From the NCBI GenBank assembly GCA_017407755.1, contig JAFQVY010000020.1:1-64000 (forward strand): a stretch of 64,000 nt of DNA. Reading direction: 5' to 3'. Each line of letters begins with the position of its first letter. The first letter of the stretch is position 1. Source of the DNA: Clostridia bacterium (lineage in GTDB: Bacteria; Bacillota; Clostridia; Oscillospirales; Acutalibacteraceae). Under the pieces are notes generated by a model, which worked only from the letters and a program-made list of their open reading frames with translations, was not told the DNA's origin and did not search any database. This document shows positions 34,118-42,812 of the stretch, piece after piece. The position numbers and the translations under genes are program-made.

Positions 34118-34809
34118 CTGAATACCTCCCTGAAAAGCTCATCAACACTCATACCGTTTTCTTCTCTGATTTCGTCAACGGTCTTGTGCAGCTTAATAAC
34201 ACCCTTATCAATAAAGATAACCTCGTCTAATACCTGCTCAATGTCAGAAATAAGATGAGTAGACAAAAGCACCGATGCCTCAGGATTATAGTTATTGATT
34301 ATGGTTGAGATAATGTAGTCTCTTGTTGCAGGGTCAACGCCTGCAATAGGCTCGTCAAGAACATAAAGCTGAGCATTTCTGCTCATTACCAGGATAAGGC
34401 AAACCTTTTCCTTGTTACCCTTTGAAAGAGTTTTAAGCTTCATAGATGGGTCGATATCAAGATTTTTAAGCATTTTGTATGCAAGGTCTTCTCTGAAATC
34501 GGGATAAAAATCCACGAACATCTTTACAATCTGCTCAACTCTCATCCAAGAGTTCAGGTAGCTTGAATCGGGTAAATATGAAACCTTGCTCTTTGTTGTG
34601 GCACCGGGGGTATCACCGTCAATTGTAAGAGAGCCGCTTGTAGGGGTCAAAAGACCGTTTAAAATCTTGATAAGTGTTGTTTTGCCCGAACCGTTAGGGC
34701 CAAGTAATCCTATGATTTTACCACGGGGAATAACCAAAGATACATCGTTAAGGGCGGTTATTCTTCCGTAGGATTTTGTGAGGTTATCGCATTTCAAAAG
34801 CTCACTCAT
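34111..34809 (-). CDS. ABC exporter ATP-binding protein
   Basis: 232 residues from ATG 34809, whose ATGA overlaps the gntR stop. Walker A is 'LLGPNGSGKTT' (about 34-44), the signature is 'LSKGNKEKV', and Walker B is 'LYVLDEPIAGVDP'; the H-loop His is in 'LLSTHLISD'. The sequence between Walker A and the signature is short and fits the YtrB/EcsA-like exporter ATPases. It works with the permease that follows. Confidence 0.92.
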   Translation of the reverse strand: MSELLKCDNLTKSYGRITALNDVSLVIPRGKIIGLLGPNGSGKTTLIKILNGLLTPTSGSLTIDGDTPGATTKSKVSYLPDSSYLNSWMRVEQIVKMFVDFYPDFREDLAYKMLKNLDIDPSMKLKTLSKGNKEKVCLILVMSRNAQLYVLDEPIAGVDPATRDYIISTIINNYNPEASVLLSTHLISDIEQVLDEVIFIDKGVIKLHKTVDEIREENGMSVDELFREVFRW

Positions 34810-35165
34810 TCTTTCCACTCCTTCACATAATTTTTGATTTGCCCATCATCAAGACCAAGGGCATTCATCTGACCGAAAAAGTCTGCAGTTTTGCTTTTTA
34901 TAAGCTTTTCTACAGCGTCCTTTGCGGTTTCTGTCTGAGCTGACACATACCAGCCTGAGCCTCGCACAGAGTAAATTATGCCCTTTGCTTCTAATTGCTC
35001 AAAGGACTTCTGCACGGTGTTGGGATTAACCCCTGCCGCAACGGCAACTTCTCGTACCGACATAAGGCGCTGGTTTGGCTCAAATTCGCCGGATGCGATT
35101 TTAACGCAAATTTGTTCGCACATTTGTGGGCAAATCGGCCTTGTTTTATCAAGCTTCCAGCTCAT
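34806..35165 (-). CDS. GntR-family regulator, YtrA subfamily
   Basis: 119 residues, the short YtrA form without a large effector domain. The winged-helix segment is 'QICVKIASGEFEPNQRLMSVREVAVAAGVNPNTVQKSFEQLEAKG' (shown in pieces; about residues 17-62), and 'YSVRGSGWYV' is the wing. A helical C-terminal tail probably dimerises. It is the first gene of the five-gene operon and likely binds the repeats just upstream to repress the exporter. Confidence 0.9.
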   Translation of the reverse strand: MSWKLDKTRPICPQMCEQICVKIASGEFEPNQRLMSVREVAVAAGVNPNTVQKSFEQLEAKGIIYSVRGSGWYVSAQTETAKDAVEKLIKSKTADFFGQMNALGLDDGQIKNYVKEWKE

Positions 35166-35183
35166 TCACATACCTCCTTAAAA

Positions 35184-35237
35184 TGTACTGTACTACTGTA
35201 CTAATACAATAATACAGTCTACTCCTTGATTTGTCAA
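35184..35237 (-). promoter_or_regulatory. Promoter and operator of the gntR-ABC operon
   Basis: On the minus strand TTGACA (35237-35232) and TATTAT (35214-35209) are 17 bases apart. Downstream of the -10, at 35203-35184, an 8-bp unit AGTACAGT occurs twice in tandem and is followed by ACA; it is likely the site of the GntR repressor. GGAGG then precedes the ATG. Confidence 0.75.
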
Positions 35238-35259
35238 TAGCTTTTCAAAAATTTTTCAG

Positions 35260-35287
35260 TTGACAAAAAAACAGGGTAGAATATAAT
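35260..35287 (+). promoter_or_regulatory. MATE gene promoter
   Basis: TTGACA (35260-35265), 16 bases, TATAAT (35282-35287). It is divergent from the gntR promoter with 22 bases between the two -35 boxes, so a regulator could affect both. Confidence 0.75.
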
Positions 35288-35305
35288 TCTATAGTGGGTG
35301 AGATA

Positions 35306-36652
35306 ATGAAAAATAAAGATTTAACAACAGGCAACCCTTATAAAGTACTGCTGAGCTTTTGTATTCCTCTTTTTGCAAGCGTAGTGTTTCAGCAGCTTTA
35401 TAACCTTGCCGATAGTTTTGTAGCCGGCAGGTTTTTAGGCGAAGATATGCTGGCGGCAGTTGGCAACGGCTACGAGGTAACCCTGATATTTATGGCGTTT
35501 GCCTTCGGGCTTAACATAGGCTGCTCGGTTATAGTATCTCAGCTTTTCGGTGCAAAAAAGTTTAACGACCTAAAAACCGCCGTTTTTACCACTTTTATTT
35601 CAACGGGTGTGCTGTGCACTGTTTTGACGATATTGGGCGAAATTTTTACCAAGCCGTTGCTTCTGCTTATAAACACTCCCGAAAGTATACTTTTTGATTC
35701 TCAGGTTTATCTCAATATTTATATTGCGAGTTTGCCTTTCGTTTTCTTTTATAATGTTTCTACCGGAATTTTTTCAGCACTGGGGGACAGCAAAACACCC
35801 TTTGCCTTTCTTGCTTGCTCATCGGTTGCAAACATTATTCTTGATATTGTGTTTGTAATTCTTTTCCCAAACTTAGGCACGGCTACCGTTGCCCTTGCTA
35901 CATTTATATGTCAGGGCATAAGCTGTATTTTAGCAGTAATCTTTGTACTTAAAAGGCTTAAAACCATTGAAACACAGGGTAGAGTAACGGTGTTTTCTTT
36001 CAATATGCTCAGACGTATTTCGGTAATTGCCATACCCAGTATACTCCAGCAAAGCTTTATTTCTGTGGGCAATATTGTAATTCAGGGCATAATCAATGGC
36101 TTTGGTACTTCCGTTGTGGCAGGTTACTCAGCCGCAGTAAAGCTTAATAACCTTGTCATTACCTCGATGATAACCGTAGGCAACGGAATTTCTAACTACA
36201 CCGCCCAAAACTTAGGTGCCAAAAAGCTTCATCGGGTTAAAAAAGGCTTTGGTGCAGGACTTTCAATTGTCTCGATGATAGCAATACCTTTTGCACTCCT
36301 CTACTTTTTCTTTGGACAAAACCTTTCAGAGGTCTTTATGAAAGCTCCTACTTATGAGGCGCTTGACACTGCAAAAATGTTTTTGAGGATAGTGTCGCCT
36401 TTCTACGCCATGGCAGCAGTAAAGCTTACAGCAGACGGCGTGCTCAGAGGGCTTTCAAAAATGGGCTTTTTTATGGCGGCAACCTTTACAGACTTAGTCC
36501 TCCGTGTGGGACTTTCCTTTGTGCTCAGCCGCTATTTAGCTGATACGGGAATCTGGCTTTCCTGGCCAATCGGCTGGGCGGTGGCAACCGTAATGTCATT
36601 TACTTTCTATTTAATAACAGTAAAAAGCAAAAAGACCTCACCCTTAAATTAG
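35306..36652 (+). CDS. MATE-family multidrug exporter
   Basis: 448 residues from ATG 35306; the GTG at 35294 gives 4 extra residues without a better site. Twelve membrane segments in two halves of six. The N-terminal signature 'LFASVVFQQLYNLADSFVAG' region and the repeat 'IPSILQQSFISVGNIVIQG' are typical of NorM/DinF-type Na+ or H+-coupled drug exporters. The leader is short. Substrate unknown. The stop codon is inside the terminator hairpin. Confidence 0.93.
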   Translation: MKNKDLTTGNPYKVLLSFCIPLFASVVFQQLYNLADSFVAGRFLGEDMLAAVGNGYEVTLIFMAFAFGLNIGCSVIVSQLFGAKKFNDLKTAVFTTFISTGVLCTVLTILGEIFTKPLLLLINTPESILFDSQVYLNIYIASLPFVFFYNVSTGIFSALGDSKTPFAFLACSSVANIILDIVFVILFPNLGTATVALATFICQGISCILAVIFVLKRLKTIETQGRVTVFSFNMLRRISVIAIPSILQQSFISVGNIVIQGIINGFGTSVVAGYSAAVKLNNLVITSMITVGNGISNYTAQNLGAKKLHRVKKGFGAGLSIVSMIAIPFALLYFFFGQNLSEVFMKAPTYEALDTAKMFLRIVSPFYAMAAVKLTADGVLRGLSKMGFFMAATFTDLVLRVGLSFVLSRYLADTGIWLSWPIGWAVATVMSFTFYLITVKSKKTSPLN

Positions 36653-36672
36653 GGTGAGGCTTTCCTTTTAAT
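36636..36672. terminator. Bidirectional terminator of MATE and relQ-type genes
   Basis: CCTCACCCT (36636-36644) and AGGGTGAGG (36651-36659) pair around TAAATT, which holds the MATE stop. The plus side has TTTCCTTTTAA; the minus side has GTCTTTTTGCTTTT. Confidence 0.85.
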
Positions 36673-37333
36673 CTATTACCTGACGCCTGAGCCTTTCCAT
36701 TCTGTAGTCAAGCTCGGCACTTAAATCTGCACACTTTTTAAGCTCCTGTGCCATTTCCTCGGAAAACTCAAAGCTCTTTTTATATCTTAACTGATGCTCC
36801 AAGCTTGCCCAGACGTCCATTGCAATGGTTCGAAGCTGAATTTCAACCTTCATAATCTTCTTTTCATTTGCTAAAAAAATCGGCACGTTTACAAGCAGAT
36901 GCAAGCTTCGGTAACCGTTTTCCTTCGGGTGGGCGATGTAATCCTTTTTACGTATAAGGGTGATGTCGTCCTGACTTAAAAGAGCATTGGCAATTATGTA
37001 AACGTCATCGGTAAATGAGCAAATAACCCTGATGCCTGCCACATCGCTTAAGAATTCCTCAATGTTTTCAACTGTCAGCTCAAGACCGTTTCTTTCTAAC
37101 TTTTCGGTAATGCTTAAGATACTTTTAAGCCTTGATTTTATAGTGTTGATAGGGTTTCTGTCGTGCTGAAGAGAAAACTCCTCGTTAAGCACATTTAGCT
37201 TTGTTTCAACCTCCATTATGGCACATTTGTAGTAAGCCATAAGGTTAGTCATATTGCTTGAATGTTCCTTAACCCACTTAAGCGCCTGAGGATTTACGTA
37301 TTCAAAAACCTGCTTGTCTTTCTTTTTATCCAT
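36668..37333 (-). CDS. Small alarmone synthetase (RelQ-type GTP pyrophosphokinase)
   Basis: 221 residues, the size of single-domain synthetases with no hydrolase or TGS domain. 'DVAGIRVICSF' (ATP/Mg site), 'HPKENGYRSLHLLV' (GTP-binding Tyr and loop) and 'VEIQLRTIAMDVWASLEHQL' are the RelA/SpoT synthetase motifs. The N-terminal and C-terminal helices allow a tetramer, as in RelQ. It makes (p)ppGpp from GTP/GDP and ATP during stress. It has its own promoter and is convergent with the MATE gene. Confidence 0.93.
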   Translation of the reverse strand: MDKKKDKQVFEYVNPQALKWVKEHSSNMTNLMAYYKCAIMEVETKLNVLNEEFSLQHDRNPINTIKSRLKSILSITEKLERNGLELTVENIEEFLSDVAGIRVICSFTDDVYIIANALLSQDDITLIRKKDYIAHPKENGYRSLHLLVNVPIFLANEKKIMKVEIQLRTIAMDVWASLEHQLRYKKSFEFSEEMAQELKKCADLSAELDYRMERLRRQVID

Positions 37334-37353
37334 AATATCAACCTCTTGATTTA

Positions 37354-37382
37354 AGCATACGGCTTTTCAGAAGAATTGTCAA
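37354..37382 (-). promoter_or_regulatory. Promoter of the alarmone synthetase gene
   Basis: On the minus strand TTGACA (37382-37377), 17 bases, TATGCT (37359-37354), leaving a very short leader with AGAGG before the ATG at 37333. Confidence 0.6.
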
Positions 37383-37404
37383 TTAAGACACTGTAAATTT
37401 TGTG

Positions 37405-37433
37405 TTGACAAAAGAAAAGTTTTGATGTAATAT
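37405..37433 (+). promoter_or_regulatory. Promoter of tRNA-Ala
   Basis: TTGACA (37405-37410), 17 bases, TAATAT (37428-37433). Confidence 0.75.
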
Positions 37434-37447
37434 ATGTAATGTTCCTT

Positions 37448-37523
<76 letters not shown>

Positions 37524-37528
37524 AAATT

Positions 37529-37565
37529 ACGACATCTTTCTTTTGAAAGGTGTCGTTTTTCTTTT
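37529..37565 (+). terminator. tRNA-Ala terminator
   Basis: ACGACATCTTTC and GAAAGGTGTCGT form 12 pairs (one G-U) around TTTT, followed by TTTTTCTTTTTT. Confidence 0.9.
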
Positions 37566-37610
37566 TTGTGATATTTGTAAAATTTTAGGGGATTGAGGGC
37601 GAGCTTTGTA

Positions 37611-37639
37611 TTGACTGTTAATTTTCGATTTGATATAAT
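37611..37639 (+). promoter_or_regulatory. Promoter of the surface-protein operon
   Basis: TTGACT (37611-37616), 17 bases, TATAAT (37634-37639). The leader of about 50 bases ends with AGGAGG before ATG 37698. Confidence 0.8.
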
Positions 37640-37697
37640 TATTCTGTACAGTTATATTCTCTATATATGTACATCAATACGCTTTGTAGGAGGACTT

Positions 37698-40529
37698 ATG
37701 GAAAAACTAAAAAATCTACTGAAAAAGATAAAGGGACTTATCTTACGTAAGAAGGTTCTCTTTATAATAATTGCGGCAGTTTTGGTTGTTGCAATTATCG
37801 GCACTACTCTGATTTTTGCCTTGCCCGCTATGTTTTCAGGCTCAGGTAACGAAGGCGTTGAAGGCGGTGCTTCAGGCGGTAACACAGCATATAACGTAAG
37901 CGTAAAAACTCAGGGTGACAGAGCCTTGGCTGACATTGATGTATATGTTTATACTGACTCAGACCTTGAAGATATGCTCGATTACAAAAAAACCAAGGAA
38001 GACGGCACAGCCTCCTTTAACCTTGATAAAAGCGAAGATTATGCAATTGTGCTTTCAGGCGTACCCAAAGGTTATGAAGTTTCTGAAAGCTACAAGTTCG
38101 ACGGCGAGAAAGCCGACATTGTGCTTAGCTCTTCATTAATTACAGACGAAGACATTTCTTCAGCAACCTTAGGTCTTGGCGACGTAATGTATGATTTTAC
38201 AGTTACAACCTCCAAGGGCGAAAAGTTTACTCTATCCGAAGTATTAAAGGAAAAGAAGCTTGTTGTGCTTAACTTCTGGTACACAACCTGTAGCTGGTGT
38301 CTTGAAGAGTTTCCTGTTATGAACGAGGTTTATAAGGATTATGCAGACGACGTTGCAATCGTTGCTCTTGACCCAATGGATGACGCTAAGGCAGTTGAAG
38401 CGTTTGCTAACCAGTACGGATACGATTTTCCCATGGCTTCCTGTCCTACATCTTGGTCAAATACTTTCGGTATAACAGGCTATCCCACATCTGTTTTCAT
38501 TGACCGCTACGGTGTAATCTGTGTTGTTGAGGCAGGTGCTATTACCAGCAAGCGTCCCTTTGTAAGTGCCTTTGAGCATTTCACCGCTGATGATTACAAG
38601 CAGACACTTTGCCAAAACGGCATTGGCGACCTTGTTACTCAGATTAAACCTACATATACAATGGATACCTCCGAGGCAATCGGTGCTTTAATTAACAAGG
38701 GCAATATTAATGTAACATACCGCCCTGAAACCGAAGATGCAAACGCTGAGTACATCTGGCCCTTTATTGCAGGCGAAAAGCTTGGCGAGTCTTGTGTTTA
38801 TGCTTCTAACAAGGGTATTGATGATTCCTATGCCATTATGTATGCCGACGTTACCCTTAAAAAGGGTCAGGCACTTGGATTTGATTATCTTATTTCCTCC
38901 GAAAGACTTTGCGATGTTATGTACGTTATTGTAGATGACGAGGACGTGTTCCAGATTTCCGGTGTTTCCGAAAAGGAAGAGTGGCAGTCCTGTTATCCCT
39001 GTGTAGCTGACAAAGACGGCACCTATGAAGTTGCATTCTGTTTCCTTAAGGATTCAGATGGCGCAGAGGGTGACGACACGGTTTACATTGATAACGTGCG
39101 TGTTGTTAACGAGTCTGAAATTGACGTTGCTACATATCTGCCCCGTCAGGCAGCAGTTAAAGACGGCGATTCCTACAGCTATGTTGATTTAGTATATAAC
39201 GAGCAGGACAGCTACTATCACGTAGGCTCTGCTGACGGTCCTTTGCTTCTTGCAGACCTTATTAACTACACACAGTTTAACGAAGAAGAGACCCTTCACG
39301 ATATCGTTTATGCAGGTGATGCCGACAAAGACGGCGTAAGCCTTTACGACAAGGTAGAAGACGGCGGCCTCGGTATGGTAACCTACTTCTCTTATGCATC
39401 TAACTCAAGCTTAAGCGGTGTTTGTACCGTAACCAAGGAGCTTGCCGAAATGCTTAAGCAGGTTGCAGAGGTTGCAGGCTTTGAAGATGATGAAAACGAG
39501 TGGCTCAAAATCTGTAAGTATTACCAGGCTTACGGCCCCGATGCTACTCAGCTTGAAGACCCCATCAAGGGCCTTGCAGGCTTCAATGCCTTCAAAACAA
39601 CTGTTGGCACAGACGTTGAGACCAACAGCTTCTATTATGACAGACCCATAATTCCCAGAGGTCTTTTCTCAGAATTCACTCCCACTCAGTCAGGTGTATA
39701 CCGCTTTACCTCCAAGAGCGACTACGAGGAGGGTATTGAGGCTTGGCTTTTTGACGAAAACTGTCAGCTTATATATACCTACGCTCACGATGAAAGAATG
39801 TACGATGACCGCAACAACTGCTCTGTCGTTTATTATATGGAAGCAGGCAAGACCTATTACCTTAATATGGCATTCTGGGACGTTTATGCAACAGGCACAA
39901 TCAACTATGACGTTGAATATGTTGCACCCTCTATGAATCTTTTCCGTCTTGCTTCTCCCGGCTTCTTTACTTATGATACAGATGCTACGGGCAGTGCTAT
40001 GTATGACGTTATCGACGGCGGCATTACTCCCGAGCTTAAGGATGACGGTTATTATTACGACGCTGACGACGGCAGCCTGATTTATGCCGATTTCGAGGGC
40101 GTTACAAATATCTTTGGCAATACTCTCGTTAATATGATTGATATGGGCAGCTTCGATTTCAGCAAGTCTGAAAGCGACCATGAGATTCTTGCTTACTTAA
40201 AGAACAACGGCGGCGACGTTGACAAAACCGTTGAGTATCTTGAAGAGCTTTGGGGTGAAGACTTCGACGCTTACTCTGAAGAGTATCAGATAGATGATAT
40301 CTTTGAGGGCAAGTACCACGGCGACGGCGAAGACTACACCGAAAAAATGCGCGCGTATGTTTCTAAGATTGATAATTCCTCCAATACCGAGCGTAACGGC
40401 TGTGTGCCTGTTGACGAAGGATTGGTTGAGATTTTAGAACTTCTTATGAACAAATACACCTTCGAAGACGTAGAAAATTCATGGCTTAAGGTTTGCTATT
40501 ACTACGACTACCTCGGTGCAAACGATTGA
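37698..40529 (+). CDS. Large membrane-anchored surface protein with TlpA/thioredoxin domain and repeated novel module
   Basis: 943 residues from ATG 37698 (AGGAGG upstream). A Lys-rich start and one membrane segment (about 20-42) orient the rest outward. Order: transthyretin/CnaB-like domain (70-140); TlpA domain (about 165-315) with active site 'CSWC' (C198, C201) and cis-Pro in 'GYPTSVFIDR'; a jelly-roll-like region (350-480); module copy 1 (about 504-612, from 'DSYYHVGSADGPLLLAD' to 'WLKICKYYQAYG'); a PPC-like beta domain (about 640-760); module copy 2 (about 782-943, from 'DGYYYDADDGSLIYAD' to 'WLKVCYYYDYLG'). The module is not recognised. The thioredoxin domain probably works on disulphides outside the cell. 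The next gene follows after 21 bases. Confidence 0.85.
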   Translation: MEKLKNLLKKIKGLILRKKVLFIIIAAVLVVAIIGTTLIFALPAMFSGSGNEGVEGGASGGNTAYNVSVKTQGDRALADIDVYVYTDSDLEDMLDYKKTKEDGTASFNLDKSEDYAIVLSGVPKGYEVSESYKFDGEKADIVLSSSLITDEDISSATLGLGDVMYDFTVTTSKGEKFTLSEVLKEKKLVVLNFWYTTCSWCLEEFPVMNEVYKDYADDVAIVALDPMDDAKAVEAFANQYGYDFPMASCPTSWSNTFGITGYPTSVFIDRYGVICVVEAGAITSKRPFVSAFEHFTADDYKQTLCQNGIGDLVTQIKPTYTMDTSEAIGALINKGNINVTYRPETEDANAEYIWPFIAGEKLGESCVYASNKGIDDSYAIMYADVTLKKGQALGFDYLISSERLCDVMYVIVDDEDVFQISGVSEKEEWQSCYPCVADKDGTYEVAFCFLKDSDGAEGDDTVYIDNVRVVNESEIDVATYLPRQAAVKDGDSYSYVDLVYNEQDSYYHVGSADGPLLLADLINYTQFNEEETLHDIVYAGDADKDGVSLYDKVEDGGLGMVTYFSYASNSSLSGVCTVTKELAEMLKQVAEVAGFEDDENEWLKICKYYQAYGPDATQLEDPIKGLAGFNAFKTTVGTDVETNSFYYDRPIIPRGLFSEFTPTQSGVYRFTSKSDYEEGIEAWLFDENCQLIYTYAHDERMYDDRNNCSVVYYMEAGKTYYLNMAFWDVYATGTINYDVEYVAPSMNLFRLASPGFFTYDTDATGSAMYDVIDGGITPELKDDGYYYDADDGSLIYADFEGVTNIFGNTLVNMIDMGSFDFSKSESDHEILAYLKNNGGDVDKTVEYLEELWGEDFDAYSEEYQIDDIFEGKYHGDGEDYTEKMRAYVSKIDNSSNTERNGCVPVDEGLVEILELLMNKYTFEDVENSWLKVCYYYDYLGAND

Positions 40530-40550
40530 TTATTAAGAAGGTAAAAGCTT

Positions 40551-41792
40551 ATGAAAAACATTAAAAGAATTCTTTCTCTTGTGCTTCTTATGACTCTTAC
40601 TCTTTCGGTTTTAACTCTCTCTGCCTGCTCGACAGGAGAAGTAAACTACAAGGTAACAGTAAAAGATGCCGCAGGCAATCCCTATACCACAGGCGTTATC
40701 GTTCAGTTTATTAAAAACGGCGAGCAGGTGGCTATGCAGACTGTTGACGAAAATGGCGTTGCCGCAAAGAAACTTGAAGGCGGCAAATACGGTATTGCTC
40801 TGAAATTTGCCGACGATGAGCTTGAGTGCTACTACGACGAAGGCTTGCAGGTAACTGCTAAAGATAACGAAATTGATGTAACCGTTGCTTATAAGATAAC
40901 CTCAGAACCTGAGGTTATCTTTGCAGGCGGCGAGCAGTTTGACGCTTACACAATTAACGACGGCAGCTATTATACCGAGCTTTCGGGTAAGCACCGCAAC
41001 TACTTCTTGTTTGTTCCCACAAAGGCAGGTAACTATGAGTTTTCCGTTGCTAATAACGAGGATACACAAATAGGCTACTACGGCTCAACCCATTTTGTAC
41101 AGGAAACCTCTGCCGCAGAGGTTGTGGATAATAAATTCACAGTTTCGGTTACTGCTGATATGATTGGCACAGGTCAGGGAGGTACTTCGGTACTTGTAAT
41201 CGGCGTTGATTTATTAAAGGGCGATGAAGGCAGTTGCATTCTTGCAGTAAACAGAACGGGCGACCCTGAGAAAACCCTTGCCGACGAGCCTTGGACAGTT
41301 TACGAAAAAACCGTGGAATTAAGCCCTTACTCTTTGCAAAATGGTGCCAAGATAAAGGAGTTTGACTTAACTGCACCTACATCAAAATATAATCTTGTTC
41401 TCAATGAAACTGACGGCTTTTATCATCTTGATTCAAAAGACGGCCCTTTGGTGCTTGTTCGTCTTGCTGAGGATTGTCAGTACATTGCTTGCTTTAAGAC
41501 TATGCTTGACCGCTCAGGCGTGGTAAAATACTTCTTTGATGAAAACGACGATTTTATCAAGAAAGAAAGCTACTCCGAATGTCTTTTAGAGTATATCGAT
41601 AACGCCGACGAAAAAGCCGGTGTTTATCCCTTAACAGAAGACCTTAAGTACATTATTCAGCAGCGTGGCGAATACGCTCAGTGGTGGGATTTCGAAAGCT
41701 CCAACTTCCGCTTCCAGGATATGGACGGAAACAATATGGAAGAAATCAATACCGAGATTGCCTGGCTTTTAATGTGCTGTTATATTGAGTGA
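40551..41792 (+). CDS. Surface lipoprotein with transthyretin-like domain and the shared C-terminal module
   Basis: 413 residues. The signal peptide ends at lipobox 'LSAC' (Cys near 26). A transthyretin/CnaB-like domain comes first ('VNYKVTVKDAAGNPYTTGVI', about 30-105), then a beta region resembling bacterial pre-peptidase domains ('AGNYEFSVANNED'), then 'EPWTVYEKTVEL' and the module from 'DGFYHLDSKDGPLVLV' (about 286) to the end, 'AWLLMCCYIE'. It shares this module with 37698-40529 and 45894-48242. No enzymatic motif is present. It overlaps the downstream thioredoxin ORF region only by the stop. Confidence 0.8.
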   Translation: MKNIKRILSLVLLMTLTLSVLTLSACSTGEVNYKVTVKDAAGNPYTTGVIVQFIKNGEQVAMQTVDENGVAAKKLEGGKYGIALKFADDELECYYDEGLQVTAKDNEIDVTVAYKITSEPEVIFAGGEQFDAYTINDGSYYTELSGKHRNYFLFVPTKAGNYEFSVANNEDTQIGYYGSTHFVQETSAAEVVDNKFTVSVTADMIGTGQGGTSVLVIGVDLLKGDEGSCILAVNRTGDPEKTLADEPWTVYEKTVELSPYSLQNGAKIKEFDLTAPTSKYNLVLNETDGFYHLDSKDGPLVLVRLAEDCQYIACFKTMLDRSGVVKYFFDENDDFIKKESYSECLLEYIDNADEKAGVYPLTEDLKYIIQQRGEYAQWWDFESSNFRFQDMDGNNMEEINTEIAWLLMCCYIE

Positions 41793-41797
41793 TAAGT

Positions 41798-42385
41798 ATG
41801 AAAAAAATTGCAGTTTTGCTTTCACTTTTACTTTTAGCTTTTTGTGCCGGCTGTAGTAATAATTCAGAAGAAGCTTTGGCTCTTACACCTGACCCTGTGT
41901 TAAGCGAAAGCCGCTACACTTTAGGCGATAAAATGGGGGATTACACAATTACCGACGTAAACGGTGTGTCCCATAACTTTTCTGAAATATTAGCCGAGAA
42001 AAAAGCAATCGTTCTTAACTTCTGGTTTATTAACTGCGGACCCTGCAGAATTGAGTTTCCTTATATGAACGAAGCTTATGAAAGCCTTAAGGCTGACATC
42101 GAGATTCTTGCCATTAATCCCACAGGGGAGAGCGAAGAAGACATAAAAGCTTTTTCAGAGGAAATGGGTCTTACTTTTCCTGTTGCTGTCGGAGACCTTG
42201 AGTGGAACAACGCTTTCTATATTCAAGGCTTCCCCACAACAGTAGTAATTGACCGTACAGGCACAATTTCTTTTATGCACACAGGCTATATTGATTCAAC
42301 CGAAACGTTTATGGATATTTTTGAGTTTTTTATTTCTGAGGACTATACTCCCACAGTAGTAAAAAATATCAGCGATATAAAGTAA
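41798..42385 (+). CDS. TlpA-like thioredoxin lipoprotein
   Basis: 195 residues from ATG 41798 (an in-frame GTG lies at 41789, and the RBS is weak). Lipobox 'CAGC' near residue 18 anchors it. The TlpA/AhpC-type thioredoxin domain has 'FWFINCGPCRIEFPYMNEAY', with the CGPC active site at residues 80-83, and cis-Pro in 'GFPTTVVIDRTG'. This resembles the TlpA domain of the first gene in this operon, and the two may act on the same surface substrates. Electrons probably come from the membrane polyferredoxin-thioredoxin gene at 48280. Confidence 0.9.
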   Translation: MKKIAVLLSLLLLAFCAGCSNNSEEALALTPDPVLSESRYTLGDKMGDYTITDVNGVSHNFSEILAEKKAIVLNFWFINCGPCRIEFPYMNEAYESLKADIEILAINPTGESEEDIKAFSEEMGLTFPVAVGDLEWNNAFYIQGFPTTVVIDRTGTISFMHTGYIDSTETFMDIFEFFISEDYTPTVVKNISDIK

Positions 42386-42404
42386 TTTTTAGAAGGTGGT
42401 TCCA

Positions 42405-42797
42405 ATGAAGAAATTATTAGTATTATTTACTGCTCTTTGTCTTGTTTTCTGCCTTGTTGCATGCAATGACGGCGAAAACAATGTCAGCACAGAGCCTACC
42501 GAAACAACTGCTCCTGCAACAACTGCCGAAACTACTGAGGCTGCTGCTTTTGTAGAAGTTAAGGTAATTGATGAAAAAGAAAATCCCGTATCAGGCGTTA
42601 TGCTCCAGATTTGCAAAGATACTTGCATTCCTATGGTAACTGACGAAAACGGTATTGCTAAGTTTAACATCGAGCCCACAGGCGAGCATAAGCTTTCTGT
42701 TTTAAGCTGTCCTGAGGGTTATGTATATAACGGTGAGCCTGAAATGCACCTTGTTGACGGTGTTACAGAGTATACTGTGTCTCTTGATTTCGTTTAA
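42405..42797 (+). CDS. Small lipoprotein with transthyretin-like domain
   Basis: 130 residues from ATG 42405 with GAAGGTGG upstream. Signal peptide and lipobox 'LVAC' (Cys near 20), a Thr/Glu-rich linker ('TEPTETTAPATTAETTE'), then one CnaB/transthyretin-like beta domain ('VEVKVIDEKENPVSGVMLQI', residues ~50-125) with two Cys in 'ICKDTCIP' that could form a disulphide. Similar beta domains start the 40551 protein and the 37698 protein, so all belong to one surface system. Confidence 0.8.
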   Translation: MKKLLVLFTALCLVFCLVACNDGENNVSTEPTETTAPATTAETTEAAAFVEVKVIDEKENPVSGVMLQICKDTCIPMVTDENGIAKFNIEPTGEHKLSVLSCPEGYVYNGEPEMHLVDGVTEYTVSLDFV

Positions 42798-42812
42798 TAG
42801 GAGGTCTTAACG

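Noticed and set aside
39690..40181. 163-residue minus-strand ORF
   Set aside because: It is fully inside the surface-protein gene on the other strand, with no initiation signals.
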